DNA from: Microbacterium rhizomatis
Lineage (GTDB): Bacteria > Actinomycetota > Actinomycetes > Actinomycetales > Microbacteriaceae
NCBI RefSeq assembly: GCF_008710745.1
Contig: NZ_VYSA01000006.1
Span: 58,337 to 122,336 of the forward strand
Direction of reading: 5' to 3'
Length of the DNA stretch: 64,000 nt
Made by a program: the position numbers and the translations under genes. The notes beneath the pieces were generated by a model that saw nothing but the letters and a program-made list of their open reading frames with translations, was not told the origin of the DNA and searched no databases. Shown piece after piece: positions 25,993-33,903 of the stretch; positions within the stretch are counted from its first letter, which is position 1, and every line of letters begins with the position of its first letter.

Positions 25993-26954
25993 CGGCCGGC
26001 CTCCGCCACGCACCGCACGACCTGCGTGCCGAGCCCTTCGATCGTGCCCGTCATCACATCGCCGTCGCGCAGGAACCGCTTCCAGTGCTGCCCGTTCCCC
26101 GGAGGGCTTCCGGTCAGCAGGAGGTCGCCCGGCAGGAGCGGCATCGTCTGACTCGCACCCGAAACCAGCGCGGCGATGTCGAACAGCAGGTCGCTGGTCG
26201 ATCCGTCCTGCTTGAGCTCGCCGTTGAGCTCCAGTCGCACGGTCAGATCGCCGCCGTTCACGAACGGCGCCGGCACCAGGAACGGCCCGGTCGGCAGGAA
26301 CCCTGGTGCGTTCTTCGCGCGGTACCAGTCGGTGCCGATCTCCTTCATGTCCTTCCGGAAGACGAGATCCCGCGTCGTGATGTCGTTCACGATCGTGTAC
26401 CCCGCGACGTGCTCGAGCGCGTCCTCGCGCGAGACGCGGAACGCCTCGCGGCCGATCACGATCGCCAGCTCCAGCTCCCAGTCGTGCACGTCGCTGTAGG
26501 CGGGCAGCACGAGGGGCACGTCGTCGCCGACCACGCACGCGGGCAGGCCGATGAAGAAGTATGGCTCTCCGCTGGCCGCACGGTCGTCCATCATCTTGGC
26601 GGCGAACGCACGCGCTTCGTCCGGCGTGCGATCCGAGTTCTGGGTCAGCCCCGCCGCGACGAGCTCGATCACGTGCTCGCGGTAGTTCGCGCCCGCCTGC
26701 AGCACCTGGCGGGGCTGCACGGGGGCGGTCAGCCGGACGCTCGCCAGCGGCATCCACTCCTCGTCGTCGCGTACTGCCAGGGTCTGCAGTCTTGTCCAGT
26801 CGGGGGCGGCGAGGAACGCGTTGAGGTCTGCCGCGCCGAGATCGGCGGAAGTGAGCGGGCGGATGCGGTCTGCGGCCACCAGGCCCAGGCGCGCCTCGGA
26901 TCCCTCGCCGAATCGTGCGAGCGCGAAGGGCGCGGTCAGTCCGGTCGAAGTCAT
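25989..26954 (-). CDS. FAHD-family hydrolase/isomerase (second copy)
   Basis: The 321 residues show QAGANYREHVIELV, VHDWELELAIVIG with the metal-binding Glu pair, YTIVNDITTRDLVFRKDM and LPGDLLLTGSPPGNG. This is the 2-hydroxyhepta-2,4-diene-1,7-dioate isomerase / acylpyruvate hydrolase group. Paired with the extradiol dioxygenase 69 bp upstream, it probably handles the ring-fission product. It differs clearly from the FAHD at 21783, so two successive steps are possible. Confidence 0.85.
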   Translation of the reverse strand: MTSTGLTAPFALARFGEGSEARLGLVAADRIRPLTSADLGAADLNAFLAAPDWTRLQTLAVRDDEEWMPLASVRLTAPVQPRQVLQAGANYREHVIELVAAGLTQNSDRTPDEARAFAAKMMDDRAASGEPYFFIGLPACVVGDDVPLVLPAYSDVHDWELELAIVIGREAFRVSREDALEHVAGYTIVNDITTRDLVFRKDMKEIGTDWYRAKNAPGFLPTGPFLVPAPFVNGGDLTVRLELNGELKQDGSTSDLLFDIAALVSGASQTMPLLPGDLLLTGSPPGNGQHWKRFLRDGDVMTGTIEGLGTQVVRCVAEAGR

Positions 26955-27023
26955 TATGCGATCTCCTCGCGTCGTTGCGGTTCCGAATCGGAGTCGGCCG
27001 GGCGTTGCCGCCCGGCCGATGCG

Positions 27024-28043
27024 TCAGCCTCGCCCGTGCTGAGCGTACGGGTTCAGGAGCGCATCCCGGATCTCTTCCGGCACGCCCTCCTCCGTCGCGC
27101 TCGGGCCGTCTGCGGGCGGGAACGACTCGGTCATCGACATCGGCATCGCGCCGTTGCGGTAGAAGTTGTTCGACCCCTGAGACGGCTTCCAGGTGTTCGC
27201 CTCCCAGTCGGGGACGTAGTTGCGGTAGCCGCCCGTGTTCAGCTCGATGCGCAGGCTCGAGGGCTCGCGGTAGTACAGGAAGGTCTGCTCGCCGATGCCG
27301 TGGATGTTGGGCCCGTACTCGATCGGGATGCCGTTCTCCATCAGGGTGTCTGCGGCGATCAGGAGCTCTTCGCGGGTGTCGACCCAGAACGCGTAGTGGT
27401 TCACGCGCCCCGCGCGGGTCGACCCGTCGAGGACCACGCCGAGGTCGTGCGACTTCTCGTTCGTGGTCAGCACGGAGAAGACCGAGATGGGCGCCTCGTC
27501 GAGCACCGTCCGCGCCATGAAGCGGAACCCGAGGACGTCGACGTACCACTGCACGAACGCATCCACGTCGCTCGTCGCGACCGTGACGTGGTCGAGCTGA
27601 CGCGGGGCGCCGGCGATCTTGCTGCGCTTCTCGGGACGATCCGGGTAGATCGACGCGACATGACCGGGTGCCTGGTGGCGGGTGACGTCCCAGTGCAGCG
27701 TCATCGAGTGGCCGAACGGGCCGGTGAACCGGTAGGCGCGGCCGATCTTGTTCACGTCATCGAGCCACTCCCCCTGGATGCCGGAGGCCTCGACGCGCTT
27801 GGCGGCCTCCTCGAGCGCCTCGGCGCTCGAGGTGCGCCACGCCATCGTCGCGAGGGCGGGTTCGTCTCCGGGCAGGACCACGAGCGAGTACGCGTAGTAG
27901 TCGCCCCAGCACCGGAGGTAGACGGCACCGTCGACGCGATCGACGACGGTGAGGCCGACCTGCTCCTCGTAGAACTTCACCGACGCCTCGACATCCGGCG
28001 TGGTGATGGCCACATAAGAGAGGTGGGAGAGCAGCTTGATCAT
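27024..28043 (-). CDS. Type I extradiol ring-cleavage dioxygenase (VOC family)
   Basis: From ATG 28043 (AAGGGATCGAAG upstream) the protein is 339 residues with two VOC domains (about 5-125 and 145-290). The Fe(II) ligands of the active C-terminal domain are visible: His in RQLDHVTVATSD, His in RVNHYAFWVDT and Glu in SSLRIELNTGGY. The N-terminal domain starts LSHLSYVAITTPDVEAS. Such enzymes open catecholic rings by meta-cleavage. It is first in the aromatic operon 28.0-21.8 kb. Confidence 0.9.
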   Translation of the reverse strand: MIKLLSHLSYVAITTPDVEASVKFYEEQVGLTVVDRVDGAVYLRCWGDYYAYSLVVLPGDEPALATMAWRTSSAEALEEAAKRVEASGIQGEWLDDVNKIGRAYRFTGPFGHSMTLHWDVTRHQAPGHVASIYPDRPEKRSKIAGAPRQLDHVTVATSDVDAFVQWYVDVLGFRFMARTVLDEAPISVFSVLTTNEKSHDLGVVLDGSTRAGRVNHYAFWVDTREELLIAADTLMENGIPIEYGPNIHGIGEQTFLYYREPSSLRIELNTGGYRNYVPDWEANTWKPSQGSNNFYRNGAMPMSMTESFPPADGPSATEEGVPEEIRDALLNPYAQHGRG

Positions 28044-28127
28044 CTTCGATCCCTTCGATTCGAGCGTGCGGGTGATCCCGACTTCCACTTTCGCTCGACT
28101 TCGACATATCCGGGAAGGTGAGAGTGC

Positions 28128-28142
28128 CTATCCGCGGGATAG
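28128..28142. promoter_or_regulatory. Palindrome upstream of the dioxygenase operon
   Basis: CTATCC-GCG-GGATAG is a perfect 6-bp inverted repeat with a 3-bp centre, located 85 bp before the dioxygenase start. It is a candidate operator for the aromatic branch and differs from the CATAAG motif found elsewhere in the island. Confidence 0.5.
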
Positions 28143-28149
28143 ACCTCGT

Positions 28150-28950
28150 TTATGCTTCGGAACGTTCCGCACCTGTCTCGGCGATGATCGTGCGCGCGGT
28201 CGCGCGGTCACCGGTGAGGTCGGCCAGATCGGTCGGCGACGAGGCCTCGGCGAGAGCGTCGATCGCTCGCCGCAGCGCGAGTCGAGCCCTGGTCTCCCGC
28301 CGCGCGCCGGCGAGGCTCTCGCCCTCCGCTCCCGCCCGGGAGATCCGCAGGATGCCGGCATCCTCGTCGATCGTCACCTCGCGCCGCTCCTCGGCGACGG
28401 CGGTGGCGCGCAGCTGGACACCGCGGGCTCGCGCCGCGGCCTGACTCACGGTCAAGGCGAACGCCGAACCCGCATCCGGCCCGATCAGGAGGGCCATCGA
28501 TCTGCCCGGCGTCCCCGACACGGCGACCGGCGCGAACGCCGAACCCGCCAGCTCCCGCGCCCACCCGACGGCATCCGCGATCGCCTCGTCGCGGCGATCA
28601 CGCGGAGCGATCAGCTCGACGGTGACGAATCGAGGAGCGCCCGCGCCCGGCTCGCCCCGCACGAGGCCGGCCGCGTCCGCGCGCAGCAGGCGACGGTCGA
28701 CGATCACGGGCGGGAGGGCTCCGATCGGCCCGAGCGCCGCCCAGGCCGAGTCGCCGACCATGCCGACCTCGGCGAGGACGATGGCGGAGGCATCCGCATC
28801 CACCGCGGCGCGCACGCCGTCCAGGCCGTCCACGACCGCGATCGCACCCGCGATCACGCTCGCACGTCGGGCGCGTACCGGGAGTTCGGCGACGGCCACG
28901 TCGTACTCGTGACCGCGTGCACTGTCGATCCAGACGGAGACGGCGGTCAT
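28150..28950 (-). CDS. Unknown protein translationally coupled to a Gfo/Idh/MocA dehydrogenase
   Basis: From ATG 28950 the protein is 266 residues, rich in Ala, Arg and Val, with alternating strands and helices such as VIAGAIAVVDGLDGVRAAVD and ASAIVLAEVGMVGDSAW. No family or catalytic motif was recognised. Its start overlaps the stop of the dehydrogenase at 28947 by four bases, so both are made together. Low-complexity stretches suggest a modest-quality fold or a scaffold role. It may be an accessory subunit of the dehydrogenase, which is inference. Confidence 0.7.
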   Translation of the reverse strand: MTAVSVWIDSARGHEYDVAVAELPVRARRASVIAGAIAVVDGLDGVRAAVDADASAIVLAEVGMVGDSAWAALGPIGALPPVIVDRRLLRADAAGLVRGEPGAGAPRFVTVELIAPRDRRDEAIADAVGWARELAGSAFAPVAVSGTPGRSMALLIGPDAGSAFALTVSQAAARARGVQLRATAVAEERREVTIDEDAGILRISRAGAEGESLAGARRETRARLALRRAIDALAEASSPTDLADLTGDRATARTIIAETGAERSEA

Positions 28951-29987
28951 CGCCCACCCTCCTCGATGAGAAGCGCCGCGGCATCGGCGAGGTCGATCGC
29001 GTAGTGGGCGTCGTCGAGGAGCTCGTCGTACTCGACGACGTCGTGCCCGTCGAGCATCCCGGCGAACGCCGCCCACTCCCGCACGTATCCGTCGTCGGGT
29101 TCACGCGGGTAGGCGGTGATGGCTCCGTCGGCGCCGCGAACGGTCACCGCGGCACTCCCGGCGTGAACGAACGCGGGCGGGAACTCCACGTCGATCACGT
29201 CGACCGGCGTCGTCACGCGCATGCGCCACAGCGCATCCGCGCCACCGGGCAGCATGACCGCGGTCAGCTGCACGAGAACTCCGCTCGCCCGGTAGCCGAT
29301 CGCGTAACCGATGGGCGGCACGGGCCGGGCGTAGACGACCTGCTCGATACGCGGCGCCAGGTCGCGCACGAGCGGAAGGTCGTGAACGGCCAGCCCCAGC
29401 ACGAGCTGACGGACGACCGCGGCAGCGACGCGCGGGTCGCTCCAGTCCGGCGCGCCCCTCCCTGCCGCGGCGGTGGCGGGCGCCGATTCGGTGACCAGAT
29501 CGTGCAGCCGCCCGTTCGGCGGCAGTGCGACGCTGATGCCGATGGTCTGAACCCGCGCGCTGTGGCCGATCAGGTGATGCTTCGTGCGCTCCCACGCCGG
29601 ATCGAAGAGGTGGTTGGTTCCCACGAGGAGGGCGGTCCCCGCATCTCGACATGCATCCACGACGCGGATCGCCGCCTCGTGAGTCGTGGCGAGCGGCTTC
29701 TCCACGATCACCCCGCGCTTGCCCGCTGAGACGGCCGCCAGGATCTGCTCGGCATGCTCGTGCGGGGGCGTGCACAGCAGCACCACCTCGACGGCGGAGT
29801 CCGCAAGGGCATCCGTGATGCCGGTCGAGGCGGATGCGCCGACCCGCTCGGCGAGGTGGGCCGCTCGCCCGCTCCCGGCGTCGGCGATGTGCACCACGCG
29901 GAATCGATCCGTGAAGCGCGCCAGCGTCGGCAGGTGGAGGGCAGCCGCCCCCGGGCCCGCCCCGATGACGCCGACGCCGTACGGCAT
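28947..29987 (-). CDS. Gfo/Idh/MocA-family NAD(P)-dependent oxidoreductase
   Basis: The 346-residue protein starts with VGVIGAGPGAAALHLPTL (Rossmann loop) and has VIVEKPLATT (the EKP motif, about 95) and a sugar-binding C-terminal domain. Family members oxidise or reduce sugars and inositols at one carbon. Beside a ROK regulator and deglycosidase genes it probably works on a keto-sugar released from the glycoside. The gene starts 29 bp left of a CATAAG motif. Confidence 0.85.
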   Translation of the reverse strand: MPYGVGVIGAGPGAAALHLPTLARFTDRFRVVHIADAGSGRAAHLAERVGASASTGITDALADSAVEVVLLCTPPHEHAEQILAAVSAGKRGVIVEKPLATTHEAAIRVVDACRDAGTALLVGTNHLFDPAWERTKHHLIGHSARVQTIGISVALPPNGRLHDLVTESAPATAAAGRGAPDWSDPRVAAAVVRQLVLGLAVHDLPLVRDLAPRIEQVVYARPVPPIGYAIGYRASGVLVQLTAVMLPGGADALWRMRVTTPVDVIDVEFPPAFVHAGSAAVTVRGADGAITAYPREPDDGYVREWAAFAGMLDGHDVVEYDELLDDAHYAIDLADAAALLIEEGGR

Positions 29988-30010
29988 GCGATCTCCCTCG
30001 ATCTAAAGTC

Positions 30011-30050
30011 GAAACCATGCATAAGTCTGCACCATCTCCACTCTAGAGTG
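30011..30050. promoter_or_regulatory. CATAAG motif and 12-bp palindrome between dehydrogenase and ROK genes
   Basis: The 15-bp motif GAAACCATGCATAAG spans 30011-30025. A perfect palindrome CACTCTAGAGTG lies at 30039-30050. Both are in the 92-bp divergent region, so a regulator here could control both directions. The second site may serve ROK autoregulation. Confidence 0.6.
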
Positions 30051-30079
30051 CGCGGAAGGCTCTCTTGTCGTGAGGTGTT

Positions 30080-31369
30080 GTGTCAGAATCAACCATGGCA
30101 ACTGACTCCACGTTGAGGTTCGGCGCGCAGACCGACGAACTCACCAGCCTGTTGCGCATTGTGAACATGGTCCGCACGGGCGAGGCCGCCACGCGCCCCG
30201 AGATCGGGCGGCTGACGGGCCTGGGCCGCGGGGTCGTCACGCAGCGCGTAGATCAGGCGATCGAGATGGGGTATCTGGAAGACGCCGACCTCGGCCCCTC
30301 CTCCGGTGGTCGCGCACCGCGTACTCTGCGCTTCCGATCCGAACGCGGGCGCATCGTCGTGTGCGCTCTGGGCGCCCTGCACATCCACGTCGGCATCGCG
30401 GCACTGGAGGGCGACATCGTCGACCAGACGCATCGGCAGTGGGACATCGCACGCGGGCCCGACGAGACCATCGCCGCCGCGATGGAGATGGTCGACGAAC
30501 TGCTGGCGCGCGCCCCGGAGATTCCGATCTGGGCCCTCGTGGTCGGCGTGCCGGGCCCGGTCGACTTCGCCTCCGGGCGACCGGTCGCCCCGCCCATCAT
30601 GCCCGGCTGGAACGCCTTCGATGTGCGCAGCCTCTTCGAGGAACGATTCGGCGCCCCCGTCTGGGTCGACAACGACGTCAACCTGCTGGCTCTCGGCGAA
30701 TTCGCGCATCGCGGTCACGCGCGCACAGACCTGATCTACTGCAAGATCGGGTCGGGAATCGGCGCCGGGCTGCTCTCCCAGGGAAAGATCCACCGCGGCG
30801 CCAACGGCGCGGCCGGTGACATCGGCCACGTGCGCGTCCGCGACTCGGTCGCGCAGTGCAGGTGCGGCAAGATCGGGTGCCTCGAAGCCGTGGCCGGAGG
30901 GTGGGCGCTGATCCGCGACGCGGAGAAGGCCATCGCCGAGGGTGCCACGGGATTCATCGCCGAGCACGCCGGCGATGAGGGAGGGCTGACGCCGGAGATC
31001 ATCGCGCGCGCGGCCGAGCGCGGCGACGCACTCGGGATCGCGCTGATCCAGAGCTCGGCGCGCGTGGTCGGAGAGACGGTCGCCGCGCTGGTCAACATGT
31101 TCAATCCCGGCGTGATCGTTCTGGGCGGCGCCGTCACCTCGGCCGGAGAGGTCTTCCTCGCCGAGGTGCGCCAGCGGGTCTACGAGCTGTCGCTGCCCCT
31201 CGCCACGAGGGATCTCGTCATCGTGCAGTCGGTGGACGACAAGCGCGAGCCGCTCCGCGGCGGTGCCGAGCTCGCTCGCGAGCAGCTGTTCGAGGCCACG
31301 TTCCCGCACTGGTTCGCCGAGGGGCATCCGCGATTGGATGCTGTGGCCCAGGTGACCGCGGCACGATGA
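30080..31369 (+). CDS. ROK-family transcriptional regulator
   Basis: The GTG at 30080 with GAGG upstream gives 429 residues (an ATG 15 bases later is the alternative). An N-terminal winged HTH (ATRPEIGRLTGLGRGVVTQRV, with the C-terminal residues recognising DNA) precedes an ASKHA sugar-kinase fold. The ROK zinc motif is intact as CRCGKIGCLEAV, and the GHVRV plus EFAH region forms the effector pocket. ROK repressors sense sugars or sugar derivatives. Lying between the Gfo/Idh and first deglycosidase genes, it may respond to a released keto-sugar and act on the CATAAG sites. Confidence 0.9.
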   Translation: MSESTMATDSTLRFGAQTDELTSLLRIVNMVRTGEAATRPEIGRLTGLGRGVVTQRVDQAIEMGYLEDADLGPSSGGRAPRTLRFRSERGRIVVCALGALHIHVGIAALEGDIVDQTHRQWDIARGPDETIAAAMEMVDELLARAPEIPIWALVVGVPGPVDFASGRPVAPPIMPGWNAFDVRSLFEERFGAPVWVDNDVNLLALGEFAHRGHARTDLIYCKIGSGIGAGLLSQGKIHRGANGAAGDIGHVRVRDSVAQCRCGKIGCLEAVAGGWALIRDAEKAIAEGATGFIAEHAGDEGGLTPEIIARAAERGDALGIALIQSSARVVGETVAALVNMFNPGVIVLGGAVTSAGEVFLAEVRQRVYELSLPLATRDLVIVQSVDDKREPLRGGAELAREQLFEATFPHWFAEGHPRLDAVAQVTAAR

Positions 31370-31379
31370 CGAGTTCTTC

Positions 31380-31408
31380 TTACTAAAACCGACATAAGCG
31401 TGTAGGTT
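31380..31408 (+). promoter_or_regulatory. Promoter with embedded CATAAG motif before deglycosidase set 1
   Basis: TTACTA (31380-31385) and TAGGTT (31403-31408) are 17 bp apart, a plausible actinobacterial -35/-10. The motif TAAAACCGACATAAG spans 31384-31398, inside the spacer as in the MFS promoter. Confidence 0.65.
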
Positions 31409-31436
31409 CTCTCCTGAAGTCGAGGAGAGGCCCGAA

Positions 31437-31850
31437 ATGAGTCTGGAGATCCTGCGCGAAGACGCGCTGGTATCGAACGCCGACGGCATGGCGCTGCGCC
31501 TGTCGCTCCCGTGGATCCGGTCGCTTCCGCTCGCGAGCCTCGTCGATCTGGAGGTCGCGATCGACGGCGCTCCGGTGACCGCGCCGTCGATCAGCCTCGG
31601 CACCCGCAGCCTCCCGCCGACAGATCTCGCGGGGGAAGACGCCTGGTGGTTCATTCAGGACCGGGTCGTCGTGACGGCCCGAGGGACCACGGGCGAGGGC
31701 GCGCACGAGGTGGCGGTGTCGTTCCGCCTCGTCGTGCCGTACCTGCAGACGGGGCCGGACGGCCCGCTCGTGCTCCCTTTCCACGCCGAACGCTCACTCG
31801 TCGTCGACGCCCCGGCATCCGCGCCGACCGTCTCGCGCGACGTCGTATGA
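31437..31850 (+). CDS. C-glycoside deglycosidase beta subunit-like protein (DUF6379), set 1
   Basis: This 137-residue single-domain beta-sandwich protein has the DUF6379 layout: an N-terminal acidic strand (ILREDALVSNADGMALRLSL), a short PW-x-RSLPLASL motif, then WWFIQDRVVV and a conserved PYLQTGP near the end. In characterised systems (CarC, DfgB-type) this beta subunit pairs with a TIM-barrel alpha subunit to cleave 3-oxo-C-glycosides. RBS is GAGGAGAGG. It is followed 14 bp later by the matching alpha subunit. Confidence 0.82.
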   Translation: MSLEILREDALVSNADGMALRLSLPWIRSLPLASLVDLEVAIDGAPVTAPSISLGTRSLPPTDLAGEDAWWFIQDRVVVTARGTTGEGAHEVAVSFRLVVPYLQTGPDGPLVLPFHAERSLVVDAPASAPTVSRDVV

Positions 31851-31864
31851 ACCCGAGGTGCCCC

Positions 31865-32881
31865 GTGACCCAGCATCCGCCCCTCCCCGACGCCTGGACT
31901 CTCACGGCGAGCGCGTTCAACTGGACGCCGGAAGTCATCCGCGCCGAGCGCTCGGCTCCCGACATCGCCGTCGGGATCGTCGCCGACGACGTCGCGCCGG
32001 TGATCGAAGTCGAGCTCGGGCAGCTCTGGCGCTCGTTTCCCACCCCGACCGACGAAGAGGCAGATGAGTTCGCGTCGGCTCTCGTGACGGCCGGGGGTGC
32101 CGTCAGCATCGTGGGCGTGAGCCTGGACGACTGGGCGACCCCGACGCGACGGCGTGACGATGACGAGCGTCTCGCGTTCCTCCTCCCGCAGCTGCGCACA
32201 TCGCACCGGATCGGCGCGGCAGGGGTGCGGCTGCCGATCGGTCAGGCGGGCCGCCCGCTCCTCGAGCGCCTGCGGCCGCACCTGCACGAGCTCGATCTGA
32301 CGCTGTACGAAGAGATCCAGGGCCAGCAGACCCCGCAGAACCCCGTCACCGCTGCGGCGATCGAGTCTCTCGCTGCGATCGACGACCCGCGAGTCCGGCT
32401 GCTGGTCGATGTCAGCATGCTGATGCCGGCTCTCCCCGACAGCTATCTCGATGCCCTCGCCACCGGCGGCGTGTCCTCGGACCTCCTCGCGCGGCTGAGG
32501 ACGGCATGGCTCGAATCAGACACGATGGATGCCGTCGTCGGGATGCTGCGGTCCGGCGGGGTGCCACGCCGGGTGCAGACGATGTACATGAACCTCCTGG
32601 TGCGGTTCGGCCGCTCCCGCGCCGAAGACCTCCGCGGGGTCGTTCCCCTCACCGGGGCCTTCCACCTGAAGTTCTGGGACCTCGACGACACCGCCGACCG
32701 CGTCTCGCAACCCTTGCGCGACCTCGGCGCCCTGCTCGCGTCAACGGGGTTCCGCGGCACGCTGACCAGCGAGTGGGGCGGTCACGAGTGGCTCGACGAC
32801 GAGGATGCCTCTGACATCACGCGTCGGCATCTCTCCCTCGCACGCGCCGCCCTCGCGGACGGCGCAGCCGCGAGCACATGA
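31865..32881 (+). CDS. C-glycoside deglycosidase alpha subunit-like TIM barrel, set 1
   Basis: The GTG at 31865 with GAGG six bases upstream is preferred over an ATG at 31847 that overlaps the beta gene. It gives 338 residues. The xylose-isomerase-like barrel keeps the metal ligands Glu in LTLYEEIQGQQ, Asp in RLLVDVSMLMP, His in GAFHLKFWDL and Glu in LTSEWGGHEW. It is more divergent than the alpha subunits of sets 2 and 4. It pairs with the beta gene just upstream. The exact glycoside is unknown. Confidence 0.78.
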   Translation: MTQHPPLPDAWTLTASAFNWTPEVIRAERSAPDIAVGIVADDVAPVIEVELGQLWRSFPTPTDEEADEFASALVTAGGAVSIVGVSLDDWATPTRRRDDDERLAFLLPQLRTSHRIGAAGVRLPIGQAGRPLLERLRPHLHELDLTLYEEIQGQQTPQNPVTAAAIESLAAIDDPRVRLLVDVSMLMPALPDSYLDALATGGVSSDLLARLRTAWLESDTMDAVVGMLRSGGVPRRVQTMYMNLLVRFGRSRAEDLRGVVPLTGAFHLKFWDLDDTADRVSQPLRDLGALLASTGFRGTLTSEWGGHEWLDDEDASDITRRHLSLARAALADGAAAST

Positions 32882-32915
32882 ACCCGCCCACCATTCCCAC
32901 CCACAGGAGCAACAC

Positions 32916-33788
32916 ATGCCAGACGTCCTGAACGCGCTGATCCTCTCGGGCCATATGACCCGCGAGCACGACAACGAGCACCGGAGCTTCCGGGCCCACA
33001 ATCAGTGGATCACCGCCCTGCTGGAAGACACCGGGCGATTCCGCGTCCGCGTGGTCGAGGATCCTCGCGGGCTCACGGCCGAGATCATCGACAAGTACGA
33101 CGTGCTGATCGTCGTCTTCGAGGGGCGCGACGGCTTCTTCGACAAAGCCACGGGCTTCGGTGCCGAGACGGACGCGGCGATCCTGCGCTTCGTCCACGAC
33201 GAGGGCAAAGGCATCGTCTGGTTCCACGGCTCTGCCGTGCAGGAAGACTCGTGGGGCTACCCCGAGGAGTACAACGTCATGCGCGGCGCGAAGCTCAGCG
33301 CGTACGAGACGGGCCTACGGCCTCGCCCCTGGGGCGAAGCGCTCCTGAAGACGGCCGAGCCGCGGCATCCGATCACCGAGGGCATCACCGCGACGTGGAC
33401 CGTCACCGGTGACGACATCCTCACCGGGGTCGAGCTCTACGAGGGCACGCAGGTGCTGCTCACCACGTTCGACGACCTCGACGCCTACGAGAACGCGCCG
33501 GTCTGGCCGATGTCGCACTATCCGGTCGTGATCCCCGAGGGCGGCATCGCCGCACTCAACGGGATGAACACGGATCAGCCGATCGCCTGGATCAACGAGT
33601 ACGGCGCCGGGCGCTCCTTCACGATCACGATCGGCCACGACATCGACACGTTCCGCCGCATCGAGTTCATCCGCATGTTCCCGCGCGGCGTCGAATGGGC
33701 CGCGACCGGAGCGGTCGCGCTCGAGGGCCCCGATCGCCGCGGCGAGCGCCGGTTCCTGCCCTGGCCGTACTACAACCACGAGGGCTGA
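32916..33788 (+). CDS. ThuA-like (trehalose utilisation) domain protein
   Basis: The ATG at 32916 has AGGAG upstream, giving 290 residues. The glutamine-amidotransferase-like flavodoxin fold is visible in ALILSGHMTREHDN, VLIVVFEGRDGFF, GKGIVWFHGSA and the final NEYGAGRSFTITIGHD. ThuA proteins are found in pathways that go through 3-keto-disaccharides, where their exact step is unclear. Next to deglycosidase set 1 it fits a role in handling a 3-keto sugar. Confidence 0.82.
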   Translation: MPDVLNALILSGHMTREHDNEHRSFRAHNQWITALLEDTGRFRVRVVEDPRGLTAEIIDKYDVLIVVFEGRDGFFDKATGFGAETDAAILRFVHDEGKGIVWFHGSAVQEDSWGYPEEYNVMRGAKLSAYETGLRPRPWGEALLKTAEPRHPITEGITATWTVTGDDILTGVELYEGTQVLLTTFDDLDAYENAPVWPMSHYPVVIPEGGIAALNGMNTDQPIAWINEYGAGRSFTITIGHDIDTFRRIEFIRMFPRGVEWAATGAVALEGPDRRGERRFLPWPYYNHEG

Positions 33789-33903
33789 GCGCGGCCCGCA
33801 CGCTCGCGCATGTCCGGAGGATGGTCGCCGGCGCAGCGCGTGGCGGCCACCTTGCGGACACGGCCGGGCGGGCGGGACGGCGGGACGGCAGGCGGGCACC
33901 CGC

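Noticed and set aside
24982..27549. 855-codon reverse frame spanning the cyclase, FAHD and part of the dioxygenase gene
   Set aside because: Only its last 336 codons carry a recognisable cyclase domain. The front is a shadow of FAHD and dioxygenase genes, and a TTG with GGAGG gives a natural start.
28011..28020. CACATAAGAG within the dioxygenase gene as another regulatory site
   Set aside because: The core CATAAG is there, but the upstream A/T run of the consensus is missing and it lies in coding sequence for a conserved strand.
28158..28169. Perfect palindrome CGGAACGTTCCG near the end of the 28150 gene
   Set aside because: It lies inside coding sequence at the C-terminus and has no second copy. 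It may be chance in GC-rich DNA, so it was not called as an operator.
30080..31654. Long antisense frames across the ROK gene
   Set aside because: They are Arg/His/Asp-rich shadows with no domain, while the plus-strand gene has intact HTH and zinc motifs.
31847..31865. ATG at 31847 as start of deglycosidase alpha set 1
   Set aside because: It is in frame and overlaps the beta stop, but lacks a ribosome site, whereas GTG 31865 has GAGG at ideal distance. It remains possible through translational coupling.
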